A stretch of 64,000 nt of DNA from positions 1 through 64,000 of the forward strand of contig NZ_JAJGMW010000024.1 of the NCBI RefSeq assembly GCF_020782115.1, in the 5' to 3' direction. Positions 36,068 to 46,052 of this stretch are shown piece by piece. This DNA is from Leeuwenhoekiella parthenopeia (GTDB lineage Bacteria > Bacteroidota > Bacteroidia > Flavobacteriales > Flavobacteriaceae). The notes below the pieces were generated by a model, which saw nothing but the letters and a program-made list of their open reading frames with translations, was not told the origin of the DNA and did not search any database. Position numbers and translations under genes: made by a program. The stretch's first letter is position 1. Every line of letters begins with the position of its first letter.

Positions 36068-38083
36068 TTAGACCTTTTCTAAGACCACTTTCTCATTCTC
36101 TTTATCTACCCGGAGTTTGTAAAACTCTTTAAGAGACTCGTAGTATTCCACCGGAATGACGTGCTTTTTCAGCTTAAACCGCATCATAACCTGCAGCATC
36201 CCATTATTTTCGGCTATTGAATAAAAGAACGTACCGGAATCATCGGGCAAACCCAAATTAGTACTCTCAGGCAGGGAAGAAACTTTATAGCCCTTGGGCA
36301 ACTGCATATTTATGGTGATGTCTTTTGAAAATGGATAGTCAAAGGAAATAGGAAACTGACGGCTATCTGATTTAAACGGATTTTCTGATAAGCGCAAAAA
36401 CCCAAGCGGACTCACAAAAATCTTATTTCCTACCCGATCTACACCACGCTCAACCTTAAAATTGAATGACCTAACGATAGGTGCTTCAAATGCATCAACC
36501 CCTTCAAGATCGTAATTGAGTATTTCACTAACAGCGTATTTTTCCTGCTCCTCCTCTTCCCATTCTGACTTATCGTGCGAAAAGTAATTGTGCCTAAAAT
36601 TAAGAGCCTCAAGACTGCTCAATCGCTCTTTATAATCGCCTTCAATTATACCTTCTTCGGAAATAGAAGCCTTTAAAAATATGGTTGAAGCAGGCGCTAT
36701 GTTTTCAAATAAATCAATTTCCTGCGAAACACCCTGAAAACTAACCATTCTTCCCGTCCAGTTATACACTCTGTTAGGAAGTATGTCTGGACTGCTCATT
36801 TTATCTGTTGCATCAAGGAGAATGACTTTGCCTTTGTTTCTCACTCCCGCAATCACATAATTATAACCCTCCAAAGTAGGATATAATGGAATGCCGTATT
36901 GCTTTGAACTTAACAAAACCGGGTATACCTCGAGACCACACTCCTTAAGTAACGCAATGAGGGTTAAATTGATTTCGGCCACACTTCCAGAGCCTCTTTC
37001 ATATGCTTCATCAAGTTCATCTTCAGCATATTTAGTATACTCGCCGTCCCAGGTCATTCGGGTTTTGATGTGATCTAGAATAAAATCGATCTTCTCGGCA
37101 TCGCTCAATTGCTTTTGAAAAATCATCTCTTTCACGTCTTTTAAGAAACGGGTTCGCTCGAGGCGCTCTCCAAAACGGGAATCTTTAAAAATCGTGCGGG
37201 CTACCTCATCCCAGGTTGTTGCATATTCTTTTTTATTTCCTCTGGTAAATTCGGTAGAAACCAACTCATAGATTACGCTCATTCGGTAACTGCGCGGGTT
37301 GGTCACATAAATCTCTTCTTTAAGAGCAGGCACATCTTCTTTTTCGTAAACGGCAACAAGCTCTGAAAACGACAATCGTGCGCTACGGGAGTTTTGAGTA
37401 TTAGTGCCGTAACTATCTTTCATATTGTACGTTACACCCAGAGTGCGCTTTTCAATTTTCTCCTCCGGCTGTACATTAAAATACCCTCTGCGTATTCTTC
37501 TAAAAGTAAATGCTCCGGGAGTTCTTATGGTAGCGTGATAAGCGACAACCGGTATATCTTCCTGAAAAATAAGATCATCTACCTTTTAAAAAGGAGAAAC
37601 CGTCTTGTAACCCCATTCTACGACCGATCCCACCTTGGCATCGGGCATGGTAAAGGCCGTTTCATCAAAGTGTTCAGAAACCTCACGCTCAAATATTGCC
37701 GATTTTTCCAACTCTTTCGAATCAATCTTACCATTCTCCAGATTATAGGTATTTCCCCAGACTCCGGTGACAAATTCTTTACTTTCGTCGCGTTTGTAAG
37801 AAGATATCTTTTTGGTGGCATAATCTAATCCGGCTTTATTCAGAATTTTGATACGTTCGGTAAATTCATTGATTATGAGGAAACCATCTTTATCTGTATA
37901 ATCAAAATAGGTCTCTCTGTGTTTATTTAAATAAATTGCCGGTGCAGCCGAATCCTTTGCATATAGGGTCATTTTCAACTGATCTTCGGTCACCTTATCT
38001 AAAGGATTTTTTTGAGCGAAACCTTCAATCGAAAACAATACTCCAAAGCACACTACTGCGGTGTAAAACTTATACCAATTCAA
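36068..38083 (-). pseudogene. Third DUF3857/transglutaminase-like gene, interrupted by an in-frame TAA
   Basis: One 672-codon frame runs from 38083 to 36068 and is broken by a TAA at codon 166 (37586-37588). Translation resumes in the same frame and aligns with the paralogue upstream: KTVSPF-stop-KVDDLIFQEDIP against KFFSPYLSDVDEIRFQEDIP. The stop takes the place of a Leu (TTA to TAA is one change). It has a signal peptide (to about residue 23), a DUF3857-like part, and a transglutaminase-like part in which the catalytic Cys is Val (GSVAEINLTL) and the His is Tyr (GYNYVIAGV). The enzyme function was thus gone before the nonsense change. No frameshift is visible elsewhere. Confidence 0.82.
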
Positions 38084-38088
38084 ATCTT

Positions 38089-40104
38089 CTATATTTTAGC
38101 TAAAACAACTTTTTCATTCTCTTTAGAAACCACCATCGCATAAAACTCCTTAAGCCCCTGATACAAATCTGGTGTGATTATAGAGCTGTTAATTACCATT
38201 TCTGTGGAAATCTGAATAGTATTGTTAGTGTTTGAAATGAGGTATTTAAACGAGCCCAAATCATCTCCAAAAGTAAAAATCCCGTTCTCCGGAAGGCTTT
38301 CAACAGTATAGCCTTTGGGCAAATTAATGGTGATAATATACCGGTCTTTCCAGGGATAACCAAAATCTACCGGATGCCGCCTTTGCTCAGACTTAAAGGG
38401 AGTCTCCTGACTGGCTAAATGCAGTAACGGACTGATAAATACTTTATCGCCTACGCGCTCTACCCCATCTGCCATTTCAAAATCATAACTTATTTGTACC
38501 GGCTCGTATGGATTCTCCAGATTTTCTATTTGAATTTGGTTGAGTTCAATACCCGAATACCTCCGCTCATAGGCTTCAAGCTGCTCCTGCTCATCTTTAC
38601 CCCCAAAGTTTTTGCGGTGACGCAAACCATAGTGACCTGTAAATTGACTTCTCACTTTGGTATTCAATGCAAAATTTTCATCAATTTCAGCATTAACCAT
38701 TGTGTTTTCCTGAGCATGACTCCCGGGATTTAGACTTACCCAGTCTGAAGTACCGTCTTCACGTATAAGCCTGCCATTCCAGTTCAATAAAGCCTCTTCA
38801 AGCAAATTAACGGCCCCAATCTTGTTTGTAGCATCCATCAATAAAACAGTGCCCTCTATAACCACCCCTGCGATGACATGGTTAAACCCGTTGCGGGTGG
38901 GAAAAATAGGGATCCCATTATCGCGGGTGCTCAAAATAACCGGATTTGCATCAAGCCCGGCATAACGCAGCATATTAACTAAAGTTAAATTGATGTCTGC
39001 ACTGTTTCCGGAGCCTTTTTTATATGCGTTTTTAGCACCTTCATCGGCATATATACCTAAATACCCATTCCAGGTCATTCTGCGTTTGGCATACTCAAAA
39101 ATGCGAACAACCTTTTCTTTAGGATCGCTTACGCCTTACAAAATCTCATCTAAATCATCATCAAAATAACGATCGCTTTTAAGCTGACCACCAAAACCCT
39201 CAGAATCATAAATGGTTTTACAAACAGCTTCCCAACTACTGGTTCTGGTTTCTATAGGCTCATTAGGAAACTTGGTGTACGACAGTTCAAAGCTAACAGC
39301 AGCTCTGTAGTTGTCTATATTAGAGGAGAAGGCTTCTTCCCGCATCGCAGGCACATCCTGCACCTTGACGGAATAAGTCTTATTCATCAAATCGATACTT
39401 TGGGATTGCAAAGTCCCTCTGCTTCCTCCCCGTAACCCGGCATTATAGGCACCTACCCGGGAAGTAAAATTTATCTTATCTGCCTTATTGGTTTCCTGTA
39501 TATCTAAAGGAAATAAACCTTTTCGATGCAATTGAAAAACCAACCACTCCGGACTTTCAAAGGTTAGTTCTGCCTTGTTTACCGGGATGTCTTCCTGAAA
39601 TCTTATCTCATCAACATCGCTAAGATAGGGAGAGAAAAATTTATACCTGAATTCAACGATGCAACCGGGTTGTAAATTGGGCATTGTAAATTTTTCGACA
39701 TTAAAATTTTTACTTCGCTCTTCTTTAAAAATACCGTCATTATCTAATTTATACTCTTCGATCTTCCCATTCTCAAGAGTGTAGGTAACCGCCTTTAAGT
39801 TAGATACGTTTTCATCTTTGGTTCCGCCTACAAAAACGGGAATTACGTGGGTTCCCCAGTCAAAACCGTCTTTGTTATAAATTTTAATACGCTGAAAAAT
39901 TTCGGTTGTAAGAGTAAAACCGTCATTAGGCGAATATTCAATATGTGAATATTGCTCTTTATAAAGTATTGCTGCATTTGCCGCAGAATCTTTAGGATGT
40001 ACCTGTTCCTGTAATTCTTCTTCAGAAACTTTACCAAATCTGAAATCCTGACCGTAGCTTAATGCACTTCCCAAGAGAAATGCGTAGAGTATTAGTTTAT
40101 GCAT
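38089..40104 (-). pseudogene. Second DUF3857/transglutaminase-like gene, interrupted by an in-frame TAA
   Basis: A second 672-codon frame, with the same length as its neighbour, has a TAA at codon 323 (39136-39138): DEIL-stop-GVSDPKEKVV, then RRMTWNGYLG in frame. In the downstream paralogue the aligned residue is Gln, so CAA to TAA is the simplest origin. A signal peptide (MHKLILYAFLLGSALSYG) and DUF3857-like domain precede the stop. The transglutaminase-like domain follows it, where the catalytic Cys is Ser (GNSADINLTL) while the His is kept (GFNHVIAGV). It starts 3 bp after the intact first gene and ends 5 bp before the third. Genuine pseudogenisation is likelier than readthrough. Confidence 0.82.
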
Positions 40105-40107
40105 AAC

Positions 40108-42015
40108 TTAAATTTTCTCGATAAATAACTTTTGATTATCCTCGCGTACTACATTCTTGTAGAATTCCCGATACTTTTCGTAAGCTTCAACGGCATAACT
40201 CCCTTCGTTTAATTTGAAGGTACGCTTGTAGCTTACCGTATTTTCATTTACCTGTATTTCGGTTTGATAGCTTCCAAATTCTTCCTCCAGGAGTGCGGGC
40301 TCGGCAATTGCGCCAAGCTTGTACCCTTCGGGTATTTTAAAGCTAAGCTCGTGCTGACGGATAAAGCCTCGGAGGATAACGAAATCTGATTTACGGTCTG
40401 TATAACGGGGAGGAATCATGTCGTTAGACCATGAAAAGGGATTTATTTTCGCCAGATAATCCTCGCCTATTTTGGAAGCGTAATTGCGGGCATTTAGTTT
40501 TAACTCCTCTTCATAAACCACGCGGTCGCGATCATTTACAAGTTTAATATCTGAAACGCTCAGACTTTTTAACCCGGAAAAATTCTCGTAGTAATAATCA
40601 CTAAGATCTTTCTGATCTTTATTTTCCAGACCCATTTTTGAGGAATAGAAAATTCCTTTAGAAGTTTCGGTATACGTGCCGGTAAGGTTTCCCTCGGCAT
40701 CCAGTTCAATCTGAGCAACAATCTTCCCTATATTATCCTCCTGATTGTATTTCGTTGTTCGTGCAAGTTTGCCACCTTCCTCCGTAAGCAGCAAAACATC
40801 CCGATCGTCTGTGAAGGTACCCATATAAGCAAAGGGCGTTTCCTGACTGGTACATTCTAAAAATTTAATTTCATCACCCAACTGCACCCCCAGGATGGCA
40901 TGATTTCCCTGAATGGCAACAACATCTGTATCTAAAGACTGTTTATCCTCGTCAGCATAAAGCAATGTGTAATAGGATTTAACACCTGCAACATTGAGCA
41001 GGCTTTGAAGATAATTACTTAAGGCCTTACAATCGCCGTAACTCAATCTGTGCACGTCTGATGCTTTCATAGGTTTCCAGCCGCCTATTTCAACCTGAAT
41101 ACTTATATAACGTACTTTGTCCTGTAGGTATTGATATAATGCCCTTGCCTTTGCTTCATCGTCTGGTAAGTCTTTCACCAAATTTTGTACCTCCTGAATA
41201 GTTGCTGCATCCAGCTCCTGAGTATCCTTAATTAAATCATCATATACCCATTTTCCAAATGCCTCCCAGGTACCACCCACCCCGGGTACACCTTTGAGAT
41301 AAAACTTATCGAAATAGGCTTTTACCCGTGGAAATCGCTTTTCAAACGCCGGAGATTTATACTCATAAGATACCGGCTTTATGTCACGTGCGACCCACAC
41401 AGTCTGCTCGGGCGTTTCAGTATATTCAATATCGTAACCCTCAAAATTGGTCGCCTTAAAGTGCAGGCTGTCTTCGGGTTTATGTATGATTGTAAATTTA
41501 GAAAACTGCGTGCCGCTGTCATATTGAGAAACCGGCATCCATGATCTTACAAAAGCCGTGGTTTCTGAAGCCGTTTCTGAAGAAAACCGAATGGTAAAAG
41601 GATAGCGTGTTGGAGTATAGTCAAGAGCCAGAACACGATTATCCTCGTAAAGACTAATCTCACTTACCGCACTATAATCCTTAAAATCACGCTTTTTTAT
41701 TTTTTCAGTCTCATTACCTATAAGATCATAGATAATGGCTTCAACATGGGTAACCTTTGAGTTATTATCATAACCTACACCTGCTTGCACATCCCGCAAA
41801 CCAGCTTTATTATAAACGGTTACAATACGGTCAATAGTCGTTTTTAATTTTCCTTCATCAGAAAAATCAAGGGTAATATCTTCATACCGCAATACACTAT
41901 CTGCCCCCTCTGAAAGTGCAGGATCTACACTTAAGGCGGAAAAATCTTCTTGGTATTGACTAAATGTTAGTAGGGGGGTAACAAGTAGAATAAAAGCTAA
42001 CGTTCTAATCATCAT
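40108..42015 (-). CDS. DUF3857 domain protein with transglutaminase-like domain (intact paralogue)
   Basis: A 635-residue exported protein. It has a signal peptide (MMIRTLAFILLVTPLLTFSQ), an N-terminal DUF3857 domain (about 55-220), a transglutaminase-like domain (about 270-390) with candidate nucleophile Cys329 (RLSYGDCKALSNYL) and His372 (GNHAILGV), and a beta-rich C-terminal domain. Family members are common in Bacteroidota as periplasmic or envelope proteins and lack an established substrate. It heads a three-gene tandem array in which only this copy keeps Cys and His and has no stop. dtd lies 36 bp upstream on the same strand. Confidence 0.85.
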   Translation of the reverse strand: MMIRTLAFILLVTPLLTFSQYQEDFSALSVDPALSEGADSVLRYEDITLDFSDEGKLKTTIDRIVTVYNKAGLRDVQAGVGYDNNSKVTHVEAIIYDLIGNETEKIKKRDFKDYSAVSEISLYEDNRVLALDYTPTRYPFTIRFSSETASETTAFVRSWMPVSQYDSGTQFSKFTIIHKPEDSLHFKATNFEGYDIEYTETPEQTVWVARDIKPVSYEYKSPAFEKRFPRVKAYFDKFYLKGVPGVGGTWEAFGKWVYDDLIKDTQELDAATIQEVQNLVKDLPDDEAKARALYQYLQDKVRYISIQVEIGGWKPMKASDVHRLSYGDCKALSNYLQSLLNVAGVKSYYTLLYADEDKQSLDTDVVAIQGNHAILGVQLGDEIKFLECTSQETPFAYMGTFTDDRDVLLLTEEGGKLARTTKYNQEDNIGKIVAQIELDAEGNLTGTYTETSKGIFYSSKMGLENKDQKDLSDYYYENFSGLKSLSVSDIKLVNDRDRVVYEEELKLNARNYASKIGEDYLAKINPFSWSNDMIPPRYTDRKSDFVILRGFIRQHELSFKIPEGYKLGAIAEPALLEEEFGSYQTEIQVNENTVSYKRTFKLNEGSYAVEAYEKYREFYKNVVREDNQKLFIEKI

Positions 42016-42051
42016 AAGAAAGTTGCCAATATACTAAAATATTGTTAAAAA

Positions 42052-42504
42052 CTATTCTTTATTTTTTGAATCGATAAAAATAGTCACCGGTCCGTCATTT
42101 ATAAGAGCTACTTTCATATCTGCTCCAAAGACTCCCGTTTTCACCTGTTTATGCAATTTTTTGGAGAGTTCACTGTGAAATTTTTCATAGAGCGGGATGG
42201 CCACATCAGGCTTGGCAGCCCTTATAAATGAGGGCCTGTTTCCCTTTTTGGTAGAAGCGAAAAGGGTAAACTGACTTATAAGTAAAATAGCTCCTTCCTG
42301 ATCCTGAATACTCTCATTCATCAATCCTTCGGCATCGCCAAAAACACGTAAGCCGCAAATTTTAGAGCTGAGCCATTCTATATCTGCATCGGTATCTTCG
42401 GGCTCAACCCCAAGCAATACCACAAAACCTTTACCAATCGTGCCGGTAATCACATTGTCTATAGTAACCGAAGCTTCACTAACGCGTTGTATGATTGCTC
42501 GCAT
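42052..42504 (-). CDS. dtd: D-aminoacyl-tRNA deacylase Dtd
   Basis: Removes D-amino acids from mischarged tRNAs. The 150 residues begin MRAIIQRVSEASVTID and carry the catalytic segments SQFTLFASTKKGNRPSF (near 78-94) and the C-terminal DGPVTIFID with the GP motif used for substrate chirality discrimination. Length and start are standard. It lies 12 bp after rsgA on the same strand. Confidence 0.95.
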   Translation of the reverse strand: MRAIIQRVSEASVTIDNVITGTIGKGFVVLLGVEPEDTDADIEWLSSKICGLRVFGDAEGLMNESIQDQEGAILLISQFTLFASTKKGNRPSFIRAAKPDVAIPLYEKFHSELSKKLHKQVKTGVFGADMKVALINDGPVTIFIDSKNKE

Positions 42505-42516
42505 GAATTTTTGGTT

Positions 42517-43470
42517 TTATTGATTTTGATCGTAGTTGGTTCTGCGGTAGTTTTCATCGTCTCCTTCCAGAATTTGGCGGTAACTTTGATATCTGGACCA
42601 GTACAATTTATCTTCTTCGAGGGCAGCCTTTATAGCGCAATGCGGTTCTTCGAGATGCAGGCAATTATTGAATTTACACTGATCTTTCAGCTCAAAAAAT
42701 TCGGGAAAATAGTCTCCCACCTCCTCTTTTTCCATATCAACCACTCCAAAACCTTTGATTCCGGGGGTGTCGATAATACGGGCGCCAAAATCAAGGTCAA
42801 ACATTTCGGCAAAGGTGGTTGTATGCTGCCCCTGCATATGCTGATCGCTGATCGCTTTGGTTTTTAAATCGAGCGCAGGCTCAATGGCATTTACCAATGT
42901 GGATTTCCCTACCCCGCTGTGGCCTGAGAATATACTGGTCTTACCCTGCATCAGAGCCTTTACTTCTTCTATATTTTTGCCTGTTTTAGCCGAAATACCA
43001 ATACACGTGTACCCGATATCCCGATACAGTTCTGCCAGAAATTTTACCTCGCCAAACTCCTCATCACTCAACGCGTCTACCTTATTAAACAGAAGCACCG
43101 CTTCAATATGATAAGCCTCGCAAGTGACTAGAAATCGGTCTATAAAAGCCGTAAATGTAGGTGGATTGTTTAGCGTGATGACCAAAAAACACAAATCAAC
43201 ATTTGCTGCAATGATGTGCGTTTGCTTTGAAAGGTTAACCGATTTACGAATGATATAATTATCCCGATTCTCAATATCTTTTATGACACCTGTTACGGCA
43301 TCACCGGTTTGCTCGAGCTCAAAAACTACACGATCGCCTACCGCGACAGGATTGGTACTTTTAATACCCTGTATTCTGAAGCGCCCTTTAATACGGCAAT
43401 CGTAGAACGTGCCATCTTCTGCCTTAACGCTGTACCAGCTTCCTGTTGATTTGTAAACGGTTCCTTTCAA
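42517..43470 (-). CDS. rsgA: Ribosome small subunit-dependent GTPase RsgA
   Basis: Circularly permuted GTPase that checks 30S subunit maturation. The 317 residues have an N-terminal OB-fold (MKGTVYKSTGSWYSVKA), a permuted G domain with LLFNKVDALS (G4) before GHSGVGKSTLVNAI (G1, near 181) and DTPGIKGFG (G3), and a C-terminal zinc motif of Cys and His residues in CKFNNCLHLEEPHC. It is followed after 12 bp by dtd. Confidence 0.97.
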   Translation of the reverse strand: MKGTVYKSTGSWYSVKAEDGTFYDCRIKGRFRIQGIKSTNPVAVGDRVVFELEQTGDAVTGVIKDIENRDNYIIRKSVNLSKQTHIIAANVDLCFLVITLNNPPTFTAFIDRFLVTCEAYHIEAVLLFNKVDALSDEEFGEVKFLAELYRDIGYTCIGISAKTGKNIEEVKALMQGKTSIFSGHSGVGKSTLVNAIEPALDLKTKAISDQHMQGQHTTTFAEMFDLDFGARIIDTPGIKGFGVVDMEKEEVGDYFPEFFELKDQCKFNNCLHLEEPHCAIKAALEEDKLYWSRYQSYRQILEGDDENYRRTNYDQNQ

Positions 43471-43488
43471 ATGGTATTTTTACTATTT

Positions 43489-43496
43489 TAGTTTTG
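43489..43496 (+). promoter_or_regulatory. Promoter -7 box of the 43550 gene
   Basis: TAGTTTTG fits TAnnTTTG and lies 54 bp upstream of the ATG. The -33 element is not clear. It is in the divergent gap with rsgA. Confidence 0.45.
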
Positions 43497-43549
43497 TAAA
43501 ACTACTTTATTTTAGACGAATCAAATTCCTTAAACCTTAAATTCCTATT

Positions 43550-44014
43550 ATGAAAAAAACTACGTTTTTGTTTCTGCTGTTTGCAAGCTTAAATCTGAGC
43601 CTTTTTGCACAGGTTTTTGAATATCAAACGGTAACCGTAATTGAATCTATTATTCCCAATGGTCTGGGAAGATCCCGAATGATCTCTACCCTTGAAAGTC
43701 GGGATTATAAAGAATTTACTTCAGAACGTTCTGAAGAAGATGATTCCAGAAACAAGTCAGACCGAAGCGAGATTCGTCTTAAGAACTTTGAGGAAACCAA
43801 ACTTTTAAACTTCTTCAATATCGGAGGTATTCGTTTTCAAAATATTGCAGCAAACGATGCAGTTGTTACTTCCAAAATTAACACCATGGCCGAAGAAGGC
43901 TGGGAACTGGCCTTTGTTAATAGCGGAGTTGAAAGCTATGGAGGCGAAGGGGATGAGAATGGCATCTATGTAACCCGCTATATTTTTAAACGGGTTAAGC
44001 AGGTTCAAGAGTAA
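43550..44014 (+). CDS. Exported protein of unknown function
   Basis: A 154-residue protein with a signal peptide (MKKTTFLFLLFASLNLSLFA, cleavage after Ala near 20) and a small mature domain. A charged central part (TSERSEEDDSRNKSDRSE) is followed by INTMAEEGWELAFVNSGVESYG and YVTRYIFKR. The WELAFVNSG-(loop)-YIFKR arrangement resembles small DUF4177-like beta folds, but no function is known to me. It is probably periplasmic. It stands alone, divergent from rsgA, and ends at a bidirectional terminator. Confidence 0.75.
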   Translation: MKKTTFLFLLFASLNLSLFAQVFEYQTVTVIESIIPNGLGRSRMISTLESRDYKEFTSERSEEDDSRNKSDRSEIRLKNFEETKLLNFFNIGGIRFQNIAANDAVVTSKINTMAEEGWELAFVNSGVESYGGEGDENGIYVTRYIFKRVKQVQE

Positions 44015-44015
44015 A

Positions 44016-44050
44016 AAAAAATAGGCTGCCGGGAAACGGCAGCCTATTTT
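44016..44050. terminator. Bidirectional terminator
   Basis: A 15-bp stem (AAAAATAGGCTGCCG / CGGCAGCCTATTTTT) with a 5-nt loop and A and T runs outside. It separates the plus-strand gene ending at 44014 from the minus-strand aromatic operon ending at 44071. Confidence 0.9.
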
Positions 44051-44070
44051 TTTGTTTTAAGCTCAAGATC

Positions 44071-45162
44071 TTAAGCTTCCTCCATTCTGGAGATTTTTTT
44101 CTGGTGGTTAATCGATTCCTGGTGAATCGCTTTAAACACACGCAAAATAAACTCTTCGCTCAAATTGTGTTGCTCTCCTTCAAGAATCATCGCCCCAAGA
44201 ATTTCATTCCAGCGTTTAGACTGAAGAATAGCTACGTTGTTTTGGGTTTTTAACTCTCCGATCGCGTCTGCGATTTTCATACGCTTTCCCAGATTTTCAA
44301 TCAACTGATGGTCGATAACATCAATTTGGGTACGCAGGGTATTCAATTTATTATTAAACTCTGCAGCAGTACCTTCCTCTTTACGGATTTTCAGATCTTT
44401 CATAATCTGAACCAAAGTAGAAGGGGTGATTTGCTGCTTGGCATCACTCCAAGCGTTGTCCGGATCATAGTGGGTTTCTACCATGATCCCGTCATAATTT
44501 AAATCAAGACCGGTTTGGCACAAATCAAAAATAATGTCACGACGTCCTGCAATATGTGAAGGATCTAAGATCAAAGGCAGATCAGGGAATTTATTCTGAA
44601 GATCTACAGCCAACTGCCACTCCGGATTGTTGCGGTATTTAGTTTTCTCATAGGTAGAGAAACCTCTGTGAATCACACCCAGGTTTTTAACATCCTGCGC
44701 GTAAAAACGCTCGACTGCACCTAACCATAAGGCCAAGTCAGGATTTACCGGGTTTTTGATAAGTACCACTTTATCAGTTCCTTTTAAAGCTTCAGCAATT
44801 TCCTGAATGTTGAATGGAGAAACCGTGGTACGCGCACCAATCCACAAAATATCAACATCGTGTTTAAGGGCAAGTTCTACGTGATTGGGGTTTGCAACCT
44901 CGGTAGTGGTAAGCATTCCGGTCTCTTCTTTGGCTTTCTGCATCCACTTCAGACCTAAAGCACCTACTCCTTCAAACATTCCCGGGCGGGTACGTGGTTT
45001 CCAGATACCTGCTCTAAAAACAGTTGCATCGGTATCTTTGAGTTCGTGAGCAATTTTAAGTACCTGCTCTTCGGTTTCTGCGCTACATGGACCAGCTATT
45101 ACAAGCGGGTGGTCCAGATTGAAAGCGTCTAACCAGTTTCTAAGTTCTTTCTTATTTTCCAT
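44071..45162 (-). CDS. Bifunctional DAHP synthase (KDO8PS-like) / chorismate mutase
   Basis: Fusion of the first shikimate-pathway enzyme with the enzyme at the branch to Phe and Tyr. Residues ~1-260 are a KDO8P-synthase-like (AroA beta type) DAHP synthase with GPCSAE near 23-28, RAGIWKPRTRPGMFEG, VLIKNPVNPD, IHRGFSTYEKTKYRN and DPSHIAGRRD. Residues ~270-360 form an AroQ-type helical chorismate mutase (NTLRTQIDVIDHQLIENLGKRM). In such fusions the mutase domain often also senses aromatic end products. The ATG at 45162 is preferred over one 3 codons upstream. It is last in the leader-controlled aromatic operon, 28 bp after tyrA. Confidence 0.94.
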   Translation of the reverse strand: MENKKELRNWLDAFNLDHPLVIAGPCSAETEEQVLKIAHELKDTDATVFRAGIWKPRTRPGMFEGVGALGLKWMQKAKEETGMLTTTEVANPNHVELALKHDVDILWIGARTTVSPFNIQEIAEALKGTDKVVLIKNPVNPDLALWLGAVERFYAQDVKNLGVIHRGFSTYEKTKYRNNPEWQLAVDLQNKFPDLPLILDPSHIAGRRDIIFDLCQTGLDLNYDGIMVETHYDPDNAWSDAKQQITPSTLVQIMKDLKIRKEEGTAAEFNNKLNTLRTQIDVIDHQLIENLGKRMKIADAIGELKTQNNVAILQSKRWNEILGAMILEGEQHNLSEEFILRVFKAIHQESINHQKKISRMEEA

Positions 45163-45190
45163 ATTCAACAAATTTACAGCTTTAAGCCAA

Positions 45191-46051
45191 TTACGACAAT
45201 CCTTTAAGTATTGATTTTATGTGGTTTGTATTGTGCATCTCGTTATAAACCTCCTCGTAATCCCCTGCTTCGAGCACGTTTTTGAAATGCGTTAAATTAG
45301 TTATGTATTCAGATAAGCTTTCGAGTACGTTAGCTTTATTTTCTTTAAAAATAGGAGTCCAGGTGGCAGGATTACTTTTTGCCAGACGCACGGTTGAAGC
45401 AAAACCACTGCCGGCCATATCAAAAATATCCTTCTCATTTTTCTCCTTTTCGATGACCGTCTTACCCAGCATAAAACTGCTGATGTGCGACAAATGCGAG
45501 ACGTATGCGATGTGCTTATCGTGCGAATGCGGATTCATATAGCGGATTTTCATTTCTAAAGCTTCAAAAATCTGCAAGGCTTTATCCAGCAAATCGTGAC
45601 GTGTTTTTTCTACTTCGCAAAGTATCATCGTCTTGTTTTTAAACAGATGCTCAATCGCTGCCGAAGGCCCCGAAAACTCCGTTCCTGCGATAGGATGTGC
45701 TGCCAAAAACTGATCGCGTCGTGGATGCTCCTTTACGGCATCGCACACACTGCCTTTTGTGGAACCCACATCTATAACCAGCGCATCTTCTTTTAACGCA
45801 TCGAGAATGGGCGGCAAAAACAGATTTGCCTGATCAACAGGTATTGCCAATATAACCAGATCTGCCTGATTAATGGCCTCAAATCGTGACGAATGATCGA
45901 TAACGCCCAGGCCAATAGCTTCATCCAGGTGATCTTCATTGCTATCTACACCATACAGCACAGATTCGGGCAAAATGCGTTTAAGATCGCGGGACAGGGA
46001 ACCTCCTATAAGGCCTATTCCAAGTATGTGTATGTTTTTAAATTCGTTCAC
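45191..46051 (-). CDS. tyrA: Prephenate dehydrogenase TyrA
   Basis: NAD(P)-dependent enzyme that converts prephenate to 4-hydroxyphenylpyruvate in Tyr synthesis. The 286 residues show the dinucleotide loop LGIGLIGGSL (10-19), DVGSTKGSV near 92-100, and FLAAHPIAGTEFSGP near 113-127, whose His is catalytic. Also present is HDKHIAYVSHLSHISSF, an all-helical dimerisation region. No ACT domain is visible, so control may be mainly at the operon leader. It starts 1 bp after the aminotransferase stop codon. Confidence 0.95.
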   Translation of the reverse strand: MNEFKNIHILGIGLIGGSLSRDLKRILPESVLYGVDSNEDHLDEAIGLGVIDHSSRFEAINQADLVILAIPVDQANLFLPPILDALKEDALVIDVGSTKGSVCDAVKEHPRRDQFLAAHPIAGTEFSGPSAAIEHLFKNKTMILCEVEKTRHDLLDKALQIFEALEMKIRYMNPHSHDKHIAYVSHLSHISSFMLGKTVIEKEKNEKDIFDMAGSGFASTVRLAKSNPATWTPIFKENKANVLESLSEYITNLTHFKNVLEAGDYEEVYNEMHNTNHIKSILKGLS

Positions 46052-46052
46052 C

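Noticed and set aside
36068-40104. Selenocysteine, pyrrolysine or general stop reassignment
   Set aside because: Both stops are TAA, while neighbouring genes use TAA as a normal terminator, so no recoding is supported.
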